Assembly: GCA_029531795.1 (NCBI GenBank)
Contig: JAPEIS010000006.1
Span: 1,178,001 to 1,242,000 of the forward strand
DNA from: Sclerotinia nivalis
Taxonomy: Eukaryota > Ascomycota > Leotiomycetes > Helotiales > Sclerotiniaceae
Direction of reading: 5' to 3'
Length of the DNA: 64,000 nucleotides
The notes under the pieces are model-generated. The model worked only from the letters and a program-made list of their open reading frames with translations, was not told the DNA's origin and ran no database searches. The stretch's first letter is position 1; each line of letters starts with the position of its first letter. Made by a program: the position numbers and the translations under genes. Of the stretch, positions 23,822 through 36,964 are shown in pieces.

Positions 23822-25518
23822 ATGTTACGTCTTACTTCTTTGGCTGGTGCCCTTCTGGTCGCCGTATCCAATGCTGCATCATCTGCTCCTACCGCTGTTC
23901 CCACCGATGCACCTATTCCAGGTAATTATACCGGAGCATTAAGACCTCAGATTCATTATTCACCTCCTACAAATTTCATGAATGATCCAAACGGACTGTT
24001 CAGAGATGCAGATGGACTTTATCACATCTACTACCAATGTAAGTAATACACTCATGCAATTATTCTATGACGTTAACTAACAATATGTTAGACAATCCAA
24101 CAGCAACTGTAGCAGGAAACCAACATTGGGGCCATGCAACATCAAAGGACCTCTATCACTGGGACAATCAAAAGATAGCACTCTTCCCCGAGAATGACAG
24201 CGAAGGAATTTTCACCGGAAGTGCAATCATCGATGTAAACAACACATCCGGTTTCTTCCCCAGTCAAACCAACGGTGTAGTTGCAATCTACACTCTAAAC
24301 ACTCCTGAGTCTCAAACTCAAAACATTGCCTACTCCTTCGATGGTGGTTACACCTTTGAGAAATATGCCGAAAACCCCGTTATCCCATCTACCTCCACCC
24401 AATTTCGTGACCCTCAAGTCACCTGGTTTGAAGATCATTGGGTCATGGTAGTCGCCTATTCCCGTGCCTTCGAGATCGGTATCTTCACCTCCCCCGATCT
24501 TAAAGAATGGACTGCCACCTCCAACTTCAGTCATCACGGGCTCCTTGGTCTGCAATACGAATGTCCAAATCTGATCCCCATACCCCTCGCCGGCGGCAAT
24601 GGTGATGAAAACTTTCATCTCCTAGTCATCTCCATCAACCCAGGTGGTCCTCTTGGTGGTTCCACCACCCAATATTTCCCCGGTACATTTAACGGAACGC
24701 ATTTCACCCCACTCGATTCCGCAGCCCGCCTCTCGGACTTCGCACAAGATAACTACGCCGGTCAATTTTTCAACGGCATTCCTGCAGACGAAGACCCGGT
24801 TTTCTTGGGTTGGGCCAGCAACTGGGAATACGGACAACTGGTACCCACCGGAGAACTCGAGGGATGGCGTAGTGCCATGTCTCTACCCCGCCGTACCCAT
24901 CTCGCCAACGTAACTGGTACAGGCTGGACCCTTATTTCCTTACCCTACGACTTGACTCCCCTCTACAACGAGACCGCACCACTCGCCTCCAGCGAAATCA
25001 TCGGCAGCGGAAGTCTCATCGCCAACTACTCCTCCATCCCCAGCGGCGCAATCTACGTTTCCTGCAAGGTAACCAGCAGCAGCAACAATGCTCTCGGCCA
25101 AGGAACCCTCAACTTCACCTTCTCCTCCTCCACCACACGTGAATCCGTCTCCGGCGGCATATTTATCGGCGGTGATGCACCCGTCTGGCTTTCCCGACGC
25201 AATTTCAAGGGATTCGCAGAAACCAACCCATTCTTCGCCGATCGTTTCTCCATCGCAAATACCATGAACGACGAAGGAACCTTCCAATTCGATATTGTGA
25301 TTGATCGATCTATCCTCGAGGTATTTGTAGATGGAGGCAGAAGCAGTGGAACGATTACCTTTTACCCCGAGGGCATTTTGGATACCGTAGAAGTGAGGGC
25401 TGGGGGACTTGCTGAGGGGGTCGTGGTCGAGGCGAAGATTTATGGTTTGGATGATGCGTGGGGTGACATGGCTAATGATGATGGGATCGTTTATGGTAAT
25501 GTGACGACGGCGAACTAA
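23822..25518 (+). CDS. Secreted invertase / beta-fructofuranosidase (GH32)
   Basis: Two exons, 23822-24038 and 24092-25518 (53-nt intron, GTAAGT..TAG), encode 547 aa. A signal peptide covers about residues 1-19 ([20 protein letters not shown]). The GH32 catalytic triad is visible: nucleophile Asp55 in NFMNDPNG, transition-state stabiliser Asp179 in FRDPQ and acid/base Glu229 in YECPN. Other conserved blocks include [21 protein letters not shown] and WASNWEYGQ. The C-terminal beta-sandwich ends in [20 protein letters not shown]. Many N-x-S/T sites fit an extracellular glycoprotein. It splits sucrose into glucose and fructose, and in plant-associated fungi serves uptake of host sucrose. A fructan hydrolase activity is possible, but the sequence gives no specific sign of it. 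Confidence 0.95.
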
Positions 25519-26118
25519 ATGTTTGGAGAATAATGAAGTAACGGTTTGAATGTTTCAAAAATTTGCAAGAATAAAATAGATAAAACTTTTTTCATGAATA
25601 GAATTTTTACATGCAATTCGAGTTTCGGTCTTGGTGTCTGGGAACGTAGTAGCTGAATCATAGGTGTAATTTTGTATAGTCACATCACTGGCACCGCAAA
25701 TTTGCCAATGTAGTTGCTTAACTACCGGTAGGTATTTATGCTTCGCTTTGAATCATTGACACAGAATTTTGCCCAAGAGACATCTTTTGTTTTTCTTATA
25801 GTACTTTGCTTTATTACATCCAGCCCATGCCATTCAAGACAGCAATTCGCATCGTGAAGATTTAAGTAATATCCATCTACACTTCTCCATCAAACTCAAG
25901 CAACCCCAGACTTTCTTTAAACTTTCGAGCCACTCTCTCTAACCAGAAACCAGTGTATGTATTATACTAATAAGTATGCTTACGCACCGGCCAGATACGA
26001 TTCCATCATCCACCTCTCTCCTTTCCACTCAAATGATTACGGTTTTCAAAGGTACGCCAAAGAAAATGAAGTAAGCGTTCCCATTATTACAATTCGATAT
26101 TGCTGGATTTGGATATAT
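25519..26118. other. Intergenic between two convergent secreted-protein genes
   Basis: A 600-bp AT-rich spacer holding the 3' regions of the invertase and the small secreted protein. No coding signal; a short frame at 25957-26148 is antisense to the end of the secreted-protein gene. Confidence 0.6.
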
Positions 26119-26950
26119 TTATGCGGTGGCTATGGCAACTGGAACTGAAATGATTTGGTCCGAAAAGCATCCATCGACATGGTTTACATCGGCGCAGGTG
26201 AGGGTAATGGGTGTATCTGCAGATCTGAGGACTTCGCCTGCGTTGCTATTTGAAGAATCTTGTTAGTATTTATGTCTATGAAATCTGAAATCTACACCCT
26301 TATTCTCTGAATCCAGCGTGGTGAACCTGGTGTGGAGATTGGAAGGGCGAATGGGGAGTAGAGGGAAAACATACTTGGAACCAACAAAAGCATGAATCAA
26401 CTCAATGCTGAAACTGGTAAGAGATTCATACAAAGTGAATTGCCAGTAGAAATCATCCATCAAGTTGCCATTGTTATTGCAGGGAACCCAACCGGTGGGA
26501 AATTGAGTGGTGGTGGCTGTGCCTTGGAAGTCATCGTTGCAGGCCGTCGAGGTATTTGAGTTGGGGTCAATGAAGGTGACTGATTATTTTGTTAGCGGGG
26601 TGTTGGTTGTTTGGTTGTGAAATGGAGATTGGGGATTAGAATTAATTGGAGAGAATATGTGAAGTAATTGGATAGTAGATAAAGTAAACAAGGAAAGTAA
26701 ACATACAGGAAATAGAATCATCAAAAATGGTAGTTCCATTACTGCTATCAACGGCAGATCTAGTAACAATGTCCTGGATGATCATACTTCTGATAGCAGA
26801 ATTAGGTGTAGCAGCGACATGAACGGTATTGAGCTTCAGATTGTATTTTTGTTGGGAACCACGGGCAGCAATGCGAGGCTTATGGACAGAAACAGCTTCT
26901 GCTGTGGCCAAAAGACCGACGGCGACACTGAGAAGCTTGGAGAATTGCAT
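26119..26950 (-). CDS. Small secreted four-cysteine protein, Alt a 1 / hypersensitive-response-inducing-like candidate
   Basis: Three exons (26707-26950, 26375-26579, 26119-26245) give 191 aa. A signal peptide ends near residue 19 (LLATAEA). The mature protein has four cysteines (95, 115, 167, 176), enough for two disulphides, and beta-rich segments such as DDFYWQFTLYE and TPITLTCADV. Size, cysteine number and strand pattern recall the Alt a 1-type fold of ascomycete secreted proteins, a group that includes Botrytis Hip1, which triggers plant cell-death responses. I assign this by resemblance only. It lies tail-to-tail with the invertase gene. Splice sites are GTATGT at both donors, with CAG and TAG acceptors; the frame closes exactly with TAA. 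Function at the host interface is an inference. Confidence 0.75.
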
Positions 26951-29900
26951 TTTGAGGTTTTTGGTTGTTTTGATAGGATGGGAGAATTGAGAATTAAGAA
27001 ACTTCAATTAGAAAATCGAAGAATTGTAGGTAAGGATTAAAAAACGAAAGCGTTTTGATGATTTGTAGTTGTAGATGAGAAAACAGGTTGTTACGTAGGA
27101 AGCAAAGTGAGGTTGATATATGATGAAATATGAATCAACAAGCGAATCGCGTTAGCAAGCAAATGGAAGCACAAGCAAAGAATAAAAGTAAGAAATAAAA
27201 CTGGGGATCTCCTGATCTAACTAGTGAGGCAGGAACGAAAGTAAAATGTCCACTATGGTTGGTGCTGTGCAACCAAGTGCGGATGATATGACAAACGGCA
27301 ATTTGGACGATGGATGGAAAAGCTGAAGGCTGGAAGGCCCTTGTTTTACAAGAATCTTGATATACAGGAAATACCGGTAATGGGAATTGATTAATGAAAT
27401 AAAGGAATCGGCTTGTTTCGTTTCCTTCCTTTGCAGTTCCTTTGTACTACTGCTGCATATAGATGCATTTCGTGGTAAACACAGAGTGAGGAAAGGAAAA
27501 TTATGATCTACCTGAGATCCTACCAACATTTTGGCCCATTATTTCTCCATAATTCATCTACCAAGATCCTCCAATTGCAGTTCGACTCAAAGAGGCATAA
27601 ACAATTCGTATTGTTGCCTCAAGTCTTCATGGTTATTTCAAGCATGAAGGAAGAAACTTAAAGCAGTGGAGGAAAGGATTCACATATCAGCATTAGCCAC
27701 TACATCATAGTTTCGCGCAACGTTCGCCCTGGCTCGGTCCCTGATTAGGGGAATAAAATGTCTAGCGAAAGGGGGATGGTCCTTGTGACATGCTTAAGTA
27801 ACTTACGACTTGACCGCCCGGTACCTGAATAACTTTAATATATGGATCTTGGCAAATGTATCTTAAGATAGGGATCTTCAAGATTGGACGAAGATCAAGG
27901 AGTTTTTGATTGTGTTTGAAACATTGGCGTTATGGTGGGACAGGGAATAAATTTGCGGGACAGAGACAGTGAGATTGATTGTTTCGATGGCTGTTGTATG
28001 ACATACTTGATGATGGAGGATTTGTTGCGAGACTTACGAAGAAAGGGGTGGGCAAACTTCCCCTTCTCTCGTCAAAGTTATTGGGATTTCCTGCTCATGT
28101 GCTCTGTTCGTAATGAGAGATGAAGGTCTTCATTTCGCATTATATCGAAAGACACCGAATTACATGCCGGTAGAGCACTCTGTATTCTGTACATTAGCAC
28201 TGCTACGCTGAGGCTGTGCAAAATAAATAGGAAAATGCGGAGATATTTTATGCTGTCATCCAAAGGTCTGCAATCAACCAAGATTGGCATAGATCTGCCG
28301 CAGATTTGGGCCCCCATTTCACCGCAAAAAGTAGTGAGTTACGGGAGCTGACCCCAGAACGGTTGCGGGGTTCCCTCATTCCTTGTTGTTGTTAGCTTTC
28401 GAAGTATCAAAAGCTCTACGATAGAGTTACAATGACTATTTTCATAGCTTCATGTCTGCTGTCATCCAGATAAGCCAGCGTCTTTTCTACTAATCATGGG
28501 AACAATATTATTGCTGTGCAGCTGCAGATAAATCCTTCCAACTATCGAACATCAAATGTCCTTTCTTGAAATCCTTTTGTGATCAAGATTCTAGTCTACC
28601 GCTCACCGATACTTACTTGTTACCGCAATTACTGTGTAAGTTGACAAGCTATCCGAAGGTTGAGTATATTTTTAGAATGGTCCCTCCATGTCATCAGAGG
28701 CGTTTGATGAAACGCATGTTGGTACGGAGGAAATTATCAAATGCTGAAATCATATGGTCATCTTACTTCGCCGCGTGCCGGTAATACAGCCTATTGTCGT
28801 TACCAGTGTTTAATCATTTGACAGCCCGATATAATTCGTCCAGCAGTAATGTTACCCAAAGAGATACTTATCCGGCCAGTCAGCAGAGCTTCAACGGTTG
28901 CACAAGTCTCCTCGCTGTATTTCAGGGGAATTGACAATTCGGGGCATCTCACGAGGCTCAATACCTACATGTTGCCGAAAGTTGTATATATTTCTTGGTA
29001 TATCAATTTGCCCCTATGCAATGCTCCGGGACTTTTCGGCTCAATCGGATTTTGGTTGCATTCGCCATCAAATGCAGGCTTGCGACCGACCAGTTCTCTT
29101 CCACATCGTGGTGGAAGAAGTCGCCTGAACGGATGCAGGTGTTGGGTCAAGCTTTTTTACCTTCTCGTGCTTCCGAGGAAGTTCTAAAAATAAATCCCAC
29201 CTTTCGAGAAGGAAATAATGTCACATTTGTGAATAGAACAGTTATTTACAACGGATTTTCAATAGTCGTAGGTATGCCAAGATGTTGGAGGAAGTTATTA
29301 GTGTCGCTGTTGATACCACGAGATGAGATGCGATGTGATGGGAAATTGGAATCATAGCTAATAAGATCAGATGAATTGGTAGGTTCTTTGTCGAGTCTTT
29401 AGGTGATCCTTCAGCGCCTATAACAGTGCATCGAATACCTACTAAGTCCAATTTATCGCCTAAAAAGTACCATCAAGAACACCAACATCAAAATCTATAG
29501 GCTTTCGAGATCGGAAAAGTATGTCTTATAGATGCAACATCTAAATTCCAATTCTTACATTGTCTTTCTGCGAAAGGTGGGGTGGGAAGGAATACTAGGT
29601 AGTTCATACGATGATTATACGACTGGTCTATTTACGTGCTCTTGAATTCTTGATCAATTAGATCCTATCTTTTTTATTTTCTCAACTATCTAATCATATT
29701 GATAATCCTTGATAGACAAATCTTCCGGCTAGAGTTCGTGGTGGTTTTCTTGCTCTTGCTACTTGCTCAGCAAACATCAATCGATCCTACGTCAACCCAC
29801 TTTCATCTACTCACCCTATGATCTACCTGTGCTGGCGGGGCTTGATGCAATGCCCTAGATTAGTTCAATATATGTAAGCTGAGCATGCCTCCAACATACA

Positions 29901-30530
29901 TATACATACACACACATGTATCAGTTTTCCTGATATCAACATTCAAACACATTTGATCTAGGTAACTTTTGATGAAAGAGAGTACGAACAAAGCAAAGAA
30001 ATCAAGATGAGACGGAGAAATATCAAGAAAAATGAAGTTTAAAGTCGAGTAATATGTTACATCGCATATACCCAGCCTATTATTCTAACAACTTCGAGCC
30101 GCCGTGTCCCAATTGATTCGTTCATTTTCAACCTTTAGAACAAGTTCATCCCAATCTATTTTACTTCGCCCCCTTATACCTTGCCCCAATTGCCTCACCC
30201 AGCTGCATCTCTAAACATTAAGTTGATCCGGTTTGAGTATCATTGCTATTATTATCTTTTTGTTCACCCAATTCATCTCTGTATCATCCTCCCACTGGCG
30301 CACCATACCAAAAGCAAATTCCGAAATTTTAATGCTAAGGTAATCAATCAATCTTGTTTGAACATTGAAGGCGCTGAGGGTCATTCCTTGACTTTACCGG
30401 CAGCCTGTCAGAAATTTTGACTGGCAGATGAAGAAGTGTGCACCACGATACTGAATCGGCCCCACCAGCACAGCCAGGCCGACCCTATTCATTCTTTTGA
30501 TTCCGTTAATTGTGTCTGAACATAATACAA
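26951..30530. other. Large intergenic interval without recognisable genes
   Basis: 3.6 kb holding the promoters of the divergent secreted-protein and coiled-coil genes. Frames at 28849-29357 overlap each other in several phases and show no domain or splice logic. A CATACA-type simple repeat lies near 29896-29920. I see no RNA gene. Confidence 0.5.
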
Positions 30531-33276
30531 ATGCCCTTCCCGTTCAAACATAGCAATCGTTCAAAGCAGGCATTGAACGAACCTGCTATAGAAAGAGCGG
30601 TGGTCACTCCCTCAGCCTCGCATTCACAACAATCCTTCTCATCTGGTTCTGGCGAGGGAAGTTCCACAACAATACAACAACAATCCTCCAACACTACTAC
30701 CACCACCACACCATCTCAAAAAAACTTTGAACAGCCCTACGAACCTCGGAGTCCTGAAATTGGATCTCGTGCATCTGCATATCATAATTCCGGAGGGTCA
30801 CCTTCCCGCTCGGTCGCAGCTCAGTATCAAGTACAGCAAATCTATCCACAAGAACTCGAAGCTTCCCCCGCTTCTCCATCTCCAGCTAGCTCATCCGTCG
30901 ATGATTTAGTTCTTGATTCTCAAAGGTTACAAAACCAGGGTCGCAGACATACATCGCATATACAATCACCTGTGGTGGAGCCCAAGAAAAGGAGTATTTT
31001 TGATCGTATGCGAGGGACGAATTCGAATCGATCCTCTGAACAAAAGTACCCCCCGACTACCACACAAGGGGCTTACAGCAACAACACTAGCGGGCTCGCG
31101 CGCAGATTATCCAGACGACACGAGAGTCCCCCGGTTATACGAACTAGTAATCAACAAAGAAATTCGGTAGACCAGCATCAAAGCGCAGATTGGCAACCTG
31201 CAGCTCAAGGTTCGAGATCCCATCTGTCGTCGCCTCGAGAAACCCCCAAGGACGACGGATTAGATCCATATCTCATTACGACTCCCGAGGAAAACACACC
31301 ACAAAGTGCTCAAAATTCTGTGAATGCGCGTGGGCAACGACAACCTTTAAACACAATTCGAGCTGGACAAAGCGATTCTGATTCACCTCTCTATTCGGCA
31401 GATTCACAGAACGATCCTCCTGATCAGCAATTTCAACAATCACCTAATCCTGTTTTTTATCACCAATCTCCTCAAAGTGCTAGTCAATACGAGTCACCCG
31501 AGAGTGTTCAGCAATATCGTTACGAATTACCCGATCAAATTCATTCACAACAACAATTGAATAGCTTCCCAAGTTCCCCCAACAGCCAATATCCTCCGCA
31601 AGACTTCACCTCAGATAGCGCTTCAACACCGCAATACGAATCTTCTTTGCTATATAGGGAAGATCAACGTCCCGGCTCGGTACAATCTAATAATCAATCT
31701 CCAACAAGTATTCACCAATCTAACAGGGCAGATTATCCAGAGCGAACAACGTCAATACAAGGGCCGATTGCAGGCTTATCTACAAATCGCCCTTTGTCGC
31801 AACACCTCTCCATGGCACCACAGTCCACTACAACACAACAAAATCGTCGATCTGCAGACTCGAAACAAACACTGCAAGCTCAAATGGCACAATCAGATGG
31901 GAGGGATCCTCCGGCATACCGCCAGCAGCAACAAACTCCTAATAATAACAATAATCAACCACAAGCGACAAGCCCACTCCCTCCTCAAGGGCAAGGTCCA
32001 AATTATAGAGGAGGTCCACCACAGCGAGATCAATACAATCCCTCTGGTAGTGGAGAGCAAGGGCGAAGCACACCACCACCGCAACCTGGAGACAGAGATG
32101 TAAATGAAGCATACAGAGAGCTACGTAAGTTTTCCTTACCCCGTAATGAATAGGTTCCTTGCTAAATCCTCGCAAGTGCAGAAATATAAAAAGGTCAAGG
32201 GGCTGTATTTTGACAAAAATGCATCAGTGGAGCAATTACAAGGACAAGTCGAACAATTACAAAATACTTTGGCAAATCAGCGACTATCCCAATCTCGCAC
32301 TTCCCTTGATGATGGCGAATATACATCACGCTTCCAAAGATTAGATGGTGCTATCACAAATCTTGCCTTTAACATTCGTAAGGATTGGAGAACGGTACCA
32401 GCATGGCTCTCACAATCCGTCAACCGTGATGCGATGTCCATAGGAAAACAAGAGATGACAGCGGTCGGCAGAGCTTGTATCTCAAGATTTCTTGTTGATG
32501 AAATATTTAATCGCACCTTCCACCCAGGTCTAGAAAGTGAGCTTAGCCTGAGCTTGAAAATTATCGAACAGAATATTCGTCTGTTCTCTCCTGCTATTAA
32601 CAACCAAGAAGAATCTGATGCTTTGACTGCAAAGGTCGTCCAGTGGAGATTGACGACTTTAGATGGGTTGAAAGACGTGTTGAACTCACCTGAAAGCGAA
32701 GAATACAAGAAACAATTCTCGAAAATGGTCACAAGCAACCTGACGGCTAACTTAATTAACTACCTCCAAGAACCAGTACCGGGTGGTATCGAAGAATCCG
32801 CGACAACCATTGTAGAACTAGCAGTAAGCATTGCAGCGAACATTCCCCTGGAAAGCAGAGATGTTGTCATTACGTACCCGATGCCAAACGACCTAGTGCA
32901 ACGCCAATACATGAAAATTGAAGCTGGTATTCCTGCATTGGAGCATCCAGGTGCAGAATCTAATGGATTTGATTCGAGTAGTGTAGGAAGTCATGGTAAG
33001 GAAGATGGTTTAAAAGAGGAACAAAAGAATCATGCAAAGCCGACGAAGGAGAAGAGTGGAAAAGGTCAGGGCATGTTGCAAGCTATGATGGGAAGTGGTA
33101 GTGGTGGTGGAACCTCTGGAAAAAAGATGAGCATTAGTAGTCAGGGTGGTCAAGAACCAAGTGAAAAAGTCAAGAGCGAAGATGGGGCTCACAAAGTACG
33201 GTTTGCGGGGTTCATGACCATTGATATTAGGGGAAGACAGGTACTTTTTTCGGCTCCGGTTTGGACAATGGCATAG
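30531..33276 (+). CDS. Q/N/S/P-rich low-complexity protein with coiled coil and conserved C-terminal helical domain
   Basis: Two exons, 30531-32124 and 32177-33276, encode 897 aa from the ATG that begins MPFPFKHSNRSKQ. Residues 1-530 are extremely rich in Gln, Asn, Ser and Pro and almost certainly disordered. At the splice junction a charged coiled coil begins (RELLQKYKKVKGLYFDKN, then EQLQGQVEQLQNTLANQ). A folded helical domain follows (about residues 580-790: WRTVPAWL..., TAVGRACISRFLVDEIF). After a Lys/Gly/Ser linker the protein ends in KVRFAGFMTIDIRGRQVL. I do not recognise a named family, though it looks like a conserved ascomycete protein. The acceptor is CGCAAG rather than the CAG four bases on, because only that one keeps frame. 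The intron is 52 nt. Confidence 0.82.
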
Positions 33277-34269
33277 ATGGTAATATTATATTTCGATTAT
33301 AACGATTGGATGATTGAATGATGGGATGAGTCTGGGAGGATATGTAAGTAGGATGAAATGTTTGGGGTTGGTTTGAATACCCTGAATGTTGACCATGTCT
33401 ATGAGATTATGAAGATAATACCACTATGATACCATTAGGGAGTCATAAAATTTTACATTTTGACCAACGTTCGTTCTTTTGGATGGGCCCATTAGAATTT
33501 ATAGAGAATAAGAGCATTCTCATAGGAGTTTCTGGATGCTTTTCTCGTTCATTGTACACTTTTGTTGACAAAATATCACAGCTATGAATGATGTTTTTTC
33601 ATTCCCATATTAAGGAATATCTTTCCAAGGCCAAGACAATTAACTCTCGGTCGCGATCGAATGGAGTGCATTCAGCCAGACCCGATCACTAACTGGATGT
33701 TGAAGATGAATTTCGCCGATTTGATACGCCTGCATATCATTTCTTTTTCTTGTACAACTGCAAGACCTAATGTGGAAATATCTCGGATCCACACTCAGTA
33801 TGTATGGCCCGGTAAGTAGTTTACTCCCGTGTCACTGCAGAATGGCCCCAACGTTTAGACAATAAGCAAGCGTCTAAAATAAAATCATCACTTGCCGACA
33901 CATTGGAGAAGCTTTAGAAGTGTTCGCCCAGAATTACTAGGTAGTTAGTTATATCTGTGTTGCATGAGAAGTAATCCGGTTAGTATTTCCAGTAATCTAT
34001 ATATCTTAGGGGCCACTTTCGGCTCGGCTAAAGGTCGAGACACAAAGGTGGGGGGACTTCCTTGTAGCTCCTTCGTGCCTACCTTGCCGTTCTTTAATAT
34101 ATATATAAAAGCCTGTGTATCTCCCTCATTCTGTCTTTACAAGTCGTAAGGAGAATTGTTCATTCTTTCACATTTATTGCCCTCAAAATTTGGCACAAGC
34201 GTGGATTTCCGCAGGCCTTTACACGCCCTCTCCTGCAATACCTAGTAGCTCTTGTGCTCATCGACGAAC
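33277..34269. other. Intergenic, P450 promoter region
   Basis: Contains the 3' flank of the coiled-coil gene and about 1 kb upstream of the P450, including a TATA-like stretch (separate entry). No coding signal. Confidence 0.6.
34098..34110 (+). promoter_or_regulatory. TATA-like element upstream of P450
   Basis: TATATATATAAAA, about 160 bp before the P450 start. The next C/T-rich stretch (CTCCCTCATTCTGTC) could hold the transcription start. Position-based inference. Confidence 0.45.
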
Positions 34270-36442
34270 ATGACAGAACTCAATTACGGGCATTTTACCC
34301 TCGTACCGGCTATTGCGGGCATTGTAGCACATCTGGGATATTTCATCCATGGCGAACATCACATGCAATCTCTCCAATGGCTCCTTACTGCTATATTTTC
34401 TCCTCTGTTTCTCTTCCTCACCATCCTCAAGTTTGATATCACATCTTCATATACAACAGCTTTAAAACTCACTGCTATTATCATTACCTCGTTCTTCACA
34501 TCTTTAACAGGAAGCATCTTCATTTATCGCATATTCTTTCATCCGCTACGCCATTTTCCAGGACCGTTGGCAGCAAAATGTTCGAAGTTGACTCATACCA
34601 TGAGGTTACTTGAGAATAGTGATAATTATCTGCAAACTCATGCGTTGCATGGAGTGTATGGGGATATTGTGAGGTGGGTTGGATTTTAATGTGTTTTTGA
34701 TGAGACGAGGGACTGATGAGATATGATAGGGTTGGCCCGAATGAACTTTCAATCATTAAACCAGAAGCTGTTCAGGCTTTGATTGGGCCGGGATCAAAAT
34801 GTACTAAGAGTCCCTGGTATGATGGTTCGTAATTCCCAATTATTTTTCAAAAGCTTCCAGGGATGGAAAATTACTAACTACCCGATATGAATGTAGTTAT
34901 TGCGCTTCCTCATACAACTATGCATTCGGAACGTGATCGAGTGATGCATGATAAGAGAAGGAAGGTTTGGGATCGTGGATTTAGCATGAAGGGTACGTCT
35001 TAATTTCTTGGGAATGATTGTTTGAAGTTATTACTCACATTCATACAGCCTTACGCAACTATGAGGGTCGAGTTACAAGCTATGCAGATGACTTGGTTTC
35101 CCAGCTTGATGCTTTCAGAGGAAAAGCAGTTAATGTAACACATTGGTTTAATGCTTATGCCTTTGATGTTATAGGCGATTTAGCATTTGGGAAATCTTTT
35201 GATATGTTAAAAACTGGAGAAAAGGTCCCACCCCTTCATCTTTACATTTGTTCTTTTCGCTAACTAGGAATAGCATTATGCACTCAAGTTATTGCAAGAA
35301 GGCCAGGCGCCATTGGGTTTTCTCACACCCATTCCTTGGGTTTTCCCTATCCTCATCAAGGTCCCAGGAGTTATGGATGGTTTCAACAGATTTATTCGCT
35401 TTTGTGCAAACCAAATTGATATTCGAAGAGCAGTTAGTGAACTCACATTATGCACACATGAAGAGATCTACTAACAATTGAAAAATTTAGAATGAACCAA
35501 ATGTACCGGATATTATGACATGGCTAATCGATGCTCACGAAAATGATCCAGATCCAATCCATAAAGATCCCCGGTTCGTCTCAACACATCCGTAAAATAT
35601 CATACTCTAACCATACTAACAACTCACAAGATGGTTACACGGCGACTCACGACTCATCATTATCGCCGGCAGCGACACTACATCAGCAACCCTCACATAT
35701 ATCTTTTATCACCTCTGTCTCGAACCTCGTCACATCGCCAAACTGAGAGAAGAACTAGAGCCAATATTCACTCCAGGATCCCCGAACGAATGTAGAGATA
35801 TACAAGATGCTCCGTATCTCAATGGTGTTATTAATGAAGCTCTTCGATTACACCCCCCTGTTCCCAGTGGTCTGTTGAGACAAACACCCCCTGAAGGTCT
35901 TACAATTGATGGAACTTACATTCCGGGAAATGTGACCATATCAACTCCTACATGGACGATGGGTCGTCGTACGTATCCTCAAATTTTCCCCATCCCTTTC
36001 CTTCCCAACCTATTCTCCTGACAAACTTCTTACCCAACCCAATATAGTAAAATCCAGCTACCCCTCCCCTCACACCTTCCTCCCAACCCGCTGGTTCCCA
36101 GACCCACAAAACGCGCAATATCTCCTCGATAAATCGACATTCACACCCTTTAGCGCGGGAACTTACTCGTGTATAGGGAAACAACTTGCGTTGATGGAAT
36201 TGAGAGCTGTGGTTGCGAGGATCGTTATGAGATTTGATGTGGGGTTTGCGGAGGGAGAGGTGGGAGAGAAGTTGGCGGGGAAGGAGTGGGGTGTTGATGG
36301 GAGGGTATTGGAGGGAAGTGATGAGAGGGGAGAAGGGGACGCGAGAGGGAAAGGGAAAGGGATGAGTGGAGATCAGGATACGAGGGAGGTTTTTACGCTG
36401 GAATTGGGGAATTTGATGATGGTTTTTGGGGAGAGGAAATGA
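34270..36442 (+). CDS. Membrane-bound cytochrome P450 monooxygenase
   Basis: Eight exons (34270-34673, 34730-34824, 34897-34992, 35049-35224, 35274-35432, 35491-35573, 35631-35968, 36048-36442) join to 581 aa. Three hydrophobic segments fill residues about 8-90, an unusually long membrane anchor, followed by the hinge FHPLRHFPGP. The I-helix oxygen-binding motif is AGSDTTS (350-356), the K-helix ExxR is EALR, and the haem loop FSAGTYSC runs 484-491 with Cys491 as thiolate ligand. The triple-TM anchor and core resemble fungal P450s of the tryprostatin-hydroxylase-like type, often in secondary metabolism. No biosynthetic cluster surrounds it, so the substrate is unknown. An insert rich in Gly/Glu/Lys (about residues 520-565) just before the C-terminal FTLELGNLMMVF is unusual. 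The second intron donor (GTTCGT) is weak; the others are good. Confidence 0.88.
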
Positions 36443-36880
36443 GGATTTAAGATTTTGTGTGTGTGGATTGTATATGTATCAATCATTTAAATATTTAAAT
36501 CTGATAACCCCCAACATACAATTCCCGATAAAATAAATCAAGCACACCACCACACGAACAATCCCCCAAATCAAGAATATCCATTGTCACTTATCTACTC
36601 ACTTATAAAGATAAAGATACTATAACTTTATCAGATTTCAATTTTTCCCTTTACGTATACTGAGTTTACCCAGCACTCTAGTAAATTCAGAAAAGTATCT
36701 TATTATCTTCCGAGAATTTTTCTCAATTACTAACAATAGCGAGCTCAAATGACATCTCATCTTCCACTTATTAGTTCCAACTTGTTTCTTCAGTTTTTGG
36801 TCTTCGGGTTGTGTGAGCACAGGGCTATTATATGTACATTCATCATACCCATCACAAAACCTTTTCCTTCCCCTTTTTCT

Positions 36881-36964
36881 TTTCCTTCTTTTTCTTTCCT
36901 TCCCTTTTTCTTCTTTTTCTTCCCTTTTTCTTCTTTTTCTTCCCTTTTTCTTCTTTTTCTTCCT
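36881..36964. repeat. 20-bp pyrimidine tandem repeat
   Basis: Three exact head-to-tail copies of TCCCTTTTTCTTCTTTTTCT at 36901-36960, flanked by degenerate partial copies. Entirely C/T on the + strand. Confidence 0.93.

Noticed and set aside
28849..29357. Cluster of overlapping plus-strand frames
   Set aside because: Three phases open at once over a moderately GC region; none shows a domain or plausible splice extension.
32104..32176. Alternative start of the second coiled-coil exon as a separate gene
   Set aside because: A 52-nt GT..AG intron joins it in frame to the upstream 531-codon exon, and the coiled coil continues across the junction.
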